Shown piece by piece: positions 58,104 to 64,000 of a DNA stretch of 64,000 nt (the first letter of the stretch is position 1; each line of letters starts with the position of its first letter). The notes under the pieces are model-generated. The model did not search any database and was not told the origin of the DNA. It worked only from the letters and a program-made list of their open reading frames with translations. A program made the translations under genes and the position numbers. This stretch comes from Pinguiococcus pyrenoidosus. Its lineage: Eukaryota; Sar; Pinguiophyceae; Pinguiochrysidales; Pinguiochrysidaceae. The stretch lies in NCBI GenBank assembly GCA_019677205.1, contig JAAMXY010004285.1:1-64000 (forward strand), in the 5' to 3' direction.

Positions 58104-58464
58104 ATGCAGACGGGTCAAACTTCTCTAGACGAAAAGCGGCAGCTCTGCTGGAGGGCGGGAATAGCGGGAACTTGCTTGTTGATCATCTTTGCCGTGTTCT
58201 GGTAAGCAGCTTTTTCTGTTTTTGTTTTTTGCCTTTTCTGTCCTTCTTGGCATGATGCTGGCTAGACTATCTCACAAGAACGCTATTCCCAGCCACGGTG
58301 TGTTCGTGACCGTGTCTTCAGGTTTCGGGGCAGACTCCAAGGTGGCAGGGCCGTCCCCCGCGTGCCACCTGCCGATATACTTCTGTCTGCTCCTGCCCTT
58401 GCTGGTTGTCGCGACCTTTGGACTCCTGTACGTCCAGTGGCTAGCCACCAAGATTGCGAGATGA
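58104..58464 (+). CDS. Small two-transmembrane protein, 89 aa (2 exons)
   Basis: Exon 1 is 58104-58201 and exon 2 is 58293-58464, joined in phase 2 (intron GTAAGC...CCCAG, 91 nt, with a T-rich start). The polar N-terminus MQTGQTSLDEKRQLC leads into TM1 (AGIAGTCLLIIFAVF). A loop of about 25 residues precedes TM2 (YFCLLLPLLVVATFGLLYVQW), and the tail is short and basic (ATKIAR). The layout and size resemble ER regulators such as DPM2 or small GPI-synthesis subunits, but no family motif is decisive. The frame of exon 2 is clearly coding; the exon 1 link is inferred from phase and hydrophobicity. It converges with RBM39. Confidence 0.5.
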
Positions 58465-58633
58465 AGAACGGCCCGGCAGCGACACCTCTTGCTCTTGACC
58501 CGACCGAGCGACGTCGAGAGTCCCCAAGTTCCCTTGAATCGAGCGATGCCAATCAACCTTGTTCCTTCGGCACCACAGCAGGACCTACCGGCACACCACA
58601 GGCAACGCTTCACACCCGAGCAAGCCGAGTGCT

Positions 58634-60891
58634 TCACACCATCGCCGCCGCACTTGGACATTTGCTGAGGAAGGCGGTTGGGGAGAGAAACTGCGTGACG
58701 ATCTGCTTCCCAGCGAAGAAGCGGCCGTTGAGACCTTCCGAAGTCTTTACCGCGCCCTGAACCTCAGAGAAGGCGATGTAGACGCACCCCTTCGGATCCA
58801 CCTTGTCCACTTGGACGTAAACTGGCGTTCCGAACTTGCTCACTTCTTGCTCAACGTCTTCCCGGATTTCCTGGTCCCAGTTAGGTCCCGCCTCCGAGGC
58901 CTCCTGGGCCGGGTCGAACATGTTCATGACTATAAGAAGCTTCGTCTGCGCGGCCTGGGCTGGTGCTGCGGCGGGCGCCTGTGCAGCCGGCATCGGCACC
59001 GCCGGGGCCGGCCCTGCGACCACAGGAGCTGGTATAGCGGGCATGGCAGGCATGGTTGGCACAGGCGGCATGGCAGGCGGGGGGAGACCGGCCCGATTGC
59101 CGAGCTTCGCCATGAGAGCCGCACGAGAGGAGGCATTCATGGTCACGCCGGAGTCGCCTCCGTCATCCAGACGCCAGTTGCCTACGCAATTCGCAAGGCA
59201 TCAGACGCAAACAAGCTCTTGCACACAGAAGGACGCAGTTCCGCAAGTCCAGACGCACCTTTTCCCGAGACTGCCGCATCAGCAGCCGAAGCGGTTCCTG
59301 CGGGACCCTCACCCACGAAGTTCATTCTGAGGGGCTGGCCCAGGACGTCGACGCCGTTCATCCCTTCTAGCGCAAGCTCTGCCGTCTTGGCCTCCTTGAA
59401 GGTCACGAAGGCGTGTCCGCGGCTCACGCCGACCTCATTGCGCTGCACGAGCGCGCTCTCGACGTCTCCGAAAGGCGCGAAGAGTCGAAGGAGATCTGCG
59501 TCGGCGATGGTGCTGTTGAGATTCCCGACGTACAGCCGACGGCGATCCCGCTTGTTTCCCCCGCCGGTTTTCTTCGCTTCATCGGCCTCCTGCAGTTGGG
59601 AAATGAGTGAGCAACCAAGCAGGTCGTTTCCAAGAACGCTGCGTCCGGCAAGCAGGGATCCTTACCCGCTTGGCCACGAAGTTCTTCTCCGCCTCGGAAG
59701 CCTTGACAACGATGGAGAACTTTTGGAAGTCGGGGACAACCTCATGCAGCATCAGCACTTTGGGCACATCCTCTAGGTCGTCCATCTCGACGTACGCGAA
59801 GCCCTTGTGGCGTCCTTTCCTGTCCCGGATCATGATCACGTTCCGCACTTTGCCGACGTTCTCGAAGTACTTCTTGATCACGGTCTCATCGGCCTTCTTC
59901 ACCAGCTGAGAAACGAAGACGGTCCGCTGGTCCCTCTCCAGCTCCATCAGTTGGCGCTCCTTGCGTTGTGTTGCGTTGCGCGTGAGTTCTCCCCAAGACT
60001 CGGACGGAGCGAGGCTCCCTTGGCGGACATCCTACCTCTGGAGTCATCTTCTTCTTCTCCGCATCCTCGGGCGGAGCAGCTGCTTCGTCATCTCGATCGC
60101 GCCTTGGGCTATTGCTTCGTCCGGTGCGGCTCCCTACCACAAGAGAGAAGAGAGCATGTCAGCGATCCTTTGCGAGGGACCCACTTCGCGGACATTCGCT
60201 TCTTTCGTGCCGTGTCTCTAGGGCGTGTCCCAGCCGCGTCCTGTAGGACAAGGGCGTCAATTCAGCCTTCTACGTCCTCTCTGCTCTGGTCCCCACATCC
60301 CACCCTCAGGCGTTGTCTACCTCCCCCTCCGAAGCGATCGTCGGCGTAGCGACTAGATCCTCCATGGCGGCCGCGGTCGCGCGCTCCCTCCCGGTCGTTG
60401 TCAAGATCGCGGTCGCGATCGCGATCGCGGTCTCTGCCTCGGTCGCGATACCGCCCACGGTCTCGGTCGCGGTCATAGCTGCGATCATAGCGATCATAGC
60501 GATCGTAGCGATCGTAGCGATCGTAGCGGCTGTAGCGGTCGTCACGCTCGTCACGCTCGTAGCGCTCGTCACGTTCGTAGCGGTCATCGCGCTCGTAGCG
60601 ACTGTCGCGACGGCGGTCACGATCTCGCTCTCGCTCTCGGTCTCGCTCTCGGTCGCGGTCGTCGTGGTCGCCCTCTCTTTCTCCGTCTCTGTCGCGAGAT
60701 CGCTCTCGGGAGCGTTCTGACTCGCGCTCTCGGTCCACATCCTTGTCTGCGCGACTGGAACGGCTCTGCCGGTCAGCCTGGCGTCAGATAAGCGCCCCAG
60801 AAAGGTGAGTGTAAGGACGATCCACGAGGCAGGACATGCAAAGCACCTCAACAGGAGCCTCCAAGTACGCTTCCAGGTCAAAGTCGGCCAT
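58634..60891 (-). CDS. RBM39: RBM39/CAPER-like splicing factor (6 exons, 590 aa)
   Basis: Exons: 60891-60847, 60777-60321, 60133-60036, 59959-59666, 59589-59259 and 59181-58634, with phases consistent. Exon 1 encodes MADFDLEAYLEAPVE, like the RBM39 start (MADDIDIEAMLEAP). Residues about 25-165 are an Arg-rich tract dominated by RD, RE and DRY repeats in place of classic RS dipeptides. RRM1 is about 207-290 (RTVFVSQLVKKADE, GFAYVEM, KASEAEKN). RRM2 is about 317-392 (RLYVGNLNSTIADADLL, GHAFVTF). A DDGGDSG linker and ALMAKLG follow. The C-terminal UHM/RRM3 is about 475-570 (LIVMNMFDPAQE..VYVQVDK..NGRFFAGKQIVTQF). The protein recruits U2AF/U2 snRNP during 3' splice-site selection in the nucleus. 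It is head-to-head with a small TM gene. Confidence 0.92.
60440..60620. repeat. Coding repeats of the RBM39 RD/DRY tract
   Basis: On the minus strand a 9-bp unit (CGCTACGAT) repeats about five times (DRY), flanked by 12-bp units encoding RYERDE. GATCGC-type hexamers encode RDRD further along. Confidence 0.85.
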
Positions 60892-61309
60892 CGCTGCTCC
60901 AGAGAAGCCGACCGCCGCGGCACACGTGCGTCACCGGCCTGCAGAGCAGAGGCCACACTACTGCACAGCAGATGCGAAACAACTGCAAAGCGAAGCAGAA
61001 CGCAGAGCGGATCCTTTTATGCTGTGATGCAGCGATTCAAACGCGTCACGCGCCAAGAATCCGAGCAGTCACTTTCAAAAGTGTATTTAAAATAAATATA
61101 TTGTATTTTAAAAAGTTTAATATACTTAAAAATTTGCCATAAATATATTTTTATTAAACGGTATCAGCTAATTTGCTATATCAAAATCCCAGTATTGTGT
61201 GGGTGGCCACAAAGCGAAGCGCGTCGAAAGTCCGCTCTGTAGAAGTCCTTGGCCACAGATTTGTCGTGTATCCAACGCTCACGCGATCCTCCGAAGCCTC
61301 TCGAAGCCA
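60892..61309. other. Shared promoter region of RBM39 (-) and the 107-aa TM gene (+)
   Basis: 418 bp, divergent. A marked AT-rich patch lies at 61070-61195 (runs such as aaaataaatatatt). No gene was seen. Confidence 0.5.
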
Positions 61310-61697
61310 ATGTTCACTCCGCAGTACCACCGCACGGTGCAAGTCGCTTGCACGGCCACCATCGCGTACTCGTGCATGGTACTCGTCCACCTGGATTGGC
61401 GGGTATGTGATTCCTGCGCCTGCGGCGTCCGTTTGCTGTGTTTCTAACAGTACGTGCCACCTGCAGTTCGCGGTGGGAGGGCACAAGCACGTGCTGAGTG
61501 GCGTGCAAAGGGCGTATTGGGACTTCTTGGACGCCTACATGGGCCTCCCGCCCTTCACTCGAGCGGACTTCAAGCTTCTGGACATCCAAGACGAGGACAA
61601 GATCCCGCTCGAGGTGTGGTACACCCGCTGTGCGAGCGAGACGGAGGCGGCGAAGATGGCCTTTCGCCGTTTGTATGTCCCGCCCAGCGACCAGTGA
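61310..61697 (+). CDS. Small single-pass membrane protein, 107 aa (2 exons), uncharacterised
   Basis: Exon 1 is 61310-61402 (begins MFTPQYHRTVQVACTA, one hydrophobic segment to about residue 28). Exon 2 is 61467-61697, phase 0 (intron GTATGT...TGCAG, 64 nt). The soluble part reads WRFAVGGHKHVLSGVQRAYW, then an acidic segment (LLDIQDEDKIPLEVW) and a short Arg/Lys-bearing C-terminus. The codons are strongly GC-ending. I do not recognise the family; a small mitochondrial or ER membrane protein is possible. An alternative acceptor at 61450 would change phase and is less likely. Confidence 0.55.
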
Positions 61698-62042
61698 TGG
61701 CCAACGAGCAGGCCGAGAAAGCCTGCCTTTCACCCACAGCACAGCAACACGGCAACACAGTAAGAGACCGTGCTCAGCGCGGCACGAGGCGCAGCTCTGC
61801 ATGACGCAGAGGTACAGCTGGACGACATGCGCCAAGTTCTTCGGGAACCCCTGCAGAAGCCGAAGACGCGAGCGGCGTAGCAAGGACGGCCGCTAGCCCG
61901 CGAAGCGAGTCCTCGAGAAGGGCTGCTCGCAGATGCTACAGCTTGAACCACGACTGCCGCAGCGGCCGGCGAAGCGAGAACCACAACGAAGGCAGCGCCA
62001 AATAGCAACTGCTTCCAATTTTGCTGTTTCGTTCTCTGATTC

Positions 62043-62082
62043 TTCCTCGCTTCCTCGCTTCCTCGCTTCCTCGCTTCCTCGC
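62043..62082. repeat. 8-bp tandem repeat (TTCCTCGC)x5
   Basis: Five units in exact tandem, directly followed by CGGCTCTTCGCCGG, a short inverted repeat. Confidence 0.92.
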
Positions 62083-62552
62083 CGGCTCTTCGCCGGTTTT
62101 TTCGACCCGCAGCTCTTGGCGAAAGCGCCACCCCAAGCCCGGAAACTCGGCGTCCCCCTCGCACACAGGCATCGATAGGAACTGACCGTGGAGGGCTGGA
62201 GGCGAGAGTTCTGGAAACGAGAGCTTCTTGTAGTCCTTGCGGCTCTGCGAACTACACGGGTGCGTTCATGTGGCACACGTTCAGCTGACACAGGAGCGTC
62301 AGCTGATGGGATCGTCAGCACCGTTGTTCCGTTTCAATAGGAAGTCTGTGGACATATCAATTAGCAGTAATAAAATTATACTTAGGTAACGCTTCAAATT
62401 TCAGTGTTGTGCTTGCTGTTGATCAGGTCCTTCAGTCGGACGGAGTACGAAAGTCGACATGTGAAAAAGAACAACAGAAGTCCAAGTGACACTGGCGGTT
62501 TCAAACTGGCAACCGCCAAAATGAAATTTTGTAAAACCATGGTACACCGGCA

Positions 62553-62560
62553 GCCAATCA
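62553..62560 (+). promoter_or_regulatory. CCAAT box candidate (GCCAATCA)
   Basis: An exact match, 293 bp upstream of the KOW-gene ATG, within an AT-rich region. Confidence 0.35.
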
Positions 62561-62845
62561 GGATGAGTTGTGTTGCTGTCCCGTCAAGTTTCAATTTCAA
62601 GTGAATTGAATTGTGGATTCTGTCTGTGGATATTTTAGAATTTGCTATTCTCAAGTTCCCCACCGCCGTTTGCTGTACAGTATGCAAATATGCAAATTTC
62701 GAAAATCAGAAATCTGAAATGAGGCACCACCGTCTTTTCAAAGTCCCACTGCGCGATCAGATTGGAAGCTGCGAATGTGCAGTCTTGAAAGAAGAAGCCT
62801 GGGTTGTGTCGCTGTCCGCCCTGTTGCGGAAGGCGTCGGAGGCCA

Positions 62846-64000
62846 ATGAAGGAGGAGTGCGTGAGTCCCAGCCACGCGCGCGCGCTGCAGAAGGGGGGCC
62901 AGGTGCAGATCCTGCGCACGGAGAATGTTCAGCAGCGCGCGCCGCATCTCATCGGCCTGAAAGGTACCAGTACCGGACTTGCTGTTCACGCCGCTCTGCC
63001 ACCACAGAACCCCTCTCACCGGAGCTCTGTTCACCTTTCCTACAGGCGTCATAGTGGAAGTGCCGCAGCACCCCAACACGTGGTTCAAAGTGCGCTTCTC
63101 GCACGGCAAGACCTACACCTTCCGCCCTTCGGCGCTCAAGCTGGTGAAGAGCCTGGACGGAGAAGATGAGCCGGAGAACCGCGAGAGCAAGGCGCACGGC
63201 AGCATGCTCCTGTCTGCCGTGGATGCCGACGTGTGGATCAACAAGCTCGTCCGCATCAAGGGCGGCCGCTTCACGGGCCACACGGGCCGCGTGCTGCGCA
63301 GCGGCAACGGATGGGTGCAGCTCCAGACGGCCATGGGAGAGGTGGCCAAGCGAGCCTACGAGTTGCAGCTCCTGCCGTCTTCCGAGCAGGACCAGGAGCC
63401 GTCGGGCCCGCCGGAACCGGAGAAATCGCGCAAGCGAGGCAGAGAGGGCGAGGGAGGGGAGCATGCGGAGGACGGCGAGCCCCGCAAGGGCAAAGGCAAG
63501 CGCGGCAGGGGCGATCATGGAGATGGAGAGGGGCCAGGCCCCGCGCGCGCCCGCGCTGGAGGTGGCGGCACTGGCCGTGGGAGACGAGGGCACGGCTCCG
63601 CTGCGGCTCAGCGCATCGCGGAAAGTCGCGCCGCATTGGAGCGCTACACCGAGCACATCCGGAAGCACCTGGAGCGGCAGATGGAGAAAGCGAAGGAGCG
63701 CCCCAACTTGAGCTGGTGGCTGAAGGAATTCAAGGCCGGTCGCGATGATGGGATTGGGCGCGAAAAGGATGTGATGGAGATCGGCCCCCCGCTCTGCACC
63801 GGCTGCGGCGGCGACATGGCCTTCGAGTCCTCCTTCTGCTGGAACGAAGCCTGCGAGGAGTCGTCGCTGTACTATGGGTGCCGTGAAGCAGCGCGGAAGG
63901 TGCAGGCGGAGCTGGATGGACAGAGTGCGAGCGAGGCGAAGGAGAGCATACCGGAGAAGGACCTGGACACGGTCAAAGCGGAAGTCGACCAGATTGACAG
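62846..64000 (+). CDS. KOW-motif protein with a Cys-rich zinc site, 3' truncated by the window edge (at least 357 aa)
   Basis: Exon 1 is 62846-62963 (ATG in gccaATGaag context). Exon 2 is 63046 to beyond 64000, joined in phase 1 (intron GTACCA...TACAG, 82 nt). Residues about 15-75 form a small beta-rich unit (GGQVQILRTENVQQ..GVIVEVPQHPNTWFKVRF). A KOW-like motif follows (about 103-135, LVRIKGGRFTGHTGRVL), typical of nucleic-acid or ribosome-binding proteins such as SPT5. A basic Gly/Arg/Lys region (about 160-220, KSRKRGREGEG) could be a nuclear signal. Then comes a helix (LERYTEHIRKHLERQMEK) and a Cys cluster (about 287-309, PPLCTGCGGDM..CWNEAC) that could bind zinc. I do not recognise the family; the frame stays open to the edge. 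Confidence 0.65.

Larger units (their letters stand above)
61698..62845. other. Intergenic region upstream of the KOW-motif gene
   Basis: 1.15 kb with a TTCCTCGC tandem repeat (62043-62082), an AT-rich domain (about 62330-62720) and a CCAAT box (62553-62560). No coding region or RNA gene was recognised. Confidence 0.5.

Noticed and set aside
60313-60720. Very hydrophobic plus-strand frame (Val/Ala/Ile repeats), which looks like a membrane protein
   Set aside because: It is the antisense reading of the RBM39 RD/RE/DRY repeat. Composition follows from the GATCGC repeats.

Overview
The window is 64 kb of nuclear DNA from a eukaryote. It has GC-rich codon third positions, short GT-AG introns (about 60-210 nt), no operons and no ribosome-binding sites. 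Genes for an axonemal dynein heavy chain (DNAH1 type), CFAP36 and a cilium-compatible J-protein point to a flagellated or ciliated protist or alga. PEX1, 3-hydroxyacyl-CoA dehydrogenase, RIO2 and RBM39 are ordinary eukaryotic housekeeping genes. I saw no plastid-specific gene, tRNA, rRNA or CRISPR array, and I do not name the lineage. An 18-N assembly gap sits inside a RIO2 intron (39093-39110).

Layout, left to right: end of an extended SDR gene (+); rhomboid protease (-); PLP group II decarboxylase (+); a giant RNF213/mysterin-like E3 ligase of about 5,960 residues (-); CFAP36 (-); PEX1 (+); 3-hydroxyacyl-CoA dehydrogenase (-); DnaJ protein (+); class V aminotransferase (-); a 2.1-kb repeat-bearing gap; RIO2 kinase (-); a DH-PH-FYVE-WW-villin-headpiece protein (+); DNAH1-like dynein heavy chain of about 4,297 residues (-); a small two-TM protein (+); RBM39-like splicing factor (-); a 107-residue single-TM protein (+); and the start of a KOW/zinc-motif protein (+) running off the right edge. 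Most genes lie in head-to-head pairs that share a 0.4-0.9 kb promoter. Several of these promoters hold AT-rich patches and CCAAT boxes.

I rebuilt the exon structures by hand from reading frame, splice-site phase and family similarity. Reconstruction raised several genes from fragments to full-length models: dynein (4 exons), the FYVE/VHP protein (9 exons), RBM39 (6), CFAP36 (4), RIO2 (3), rhomboid (3) and PEX1 (2).

The most unusual items are three. The mysterin-like ligase carries extra WW, PH and Tudor-like modules, and its RZ finger lacks the usual histidine. The FGD-like RhoGEF is fused to a WW domain and a C-terminal villin headpiece. The introns show a strong bias for C at donor position +4 (GTRC). 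No defence system or mobile element is visible.
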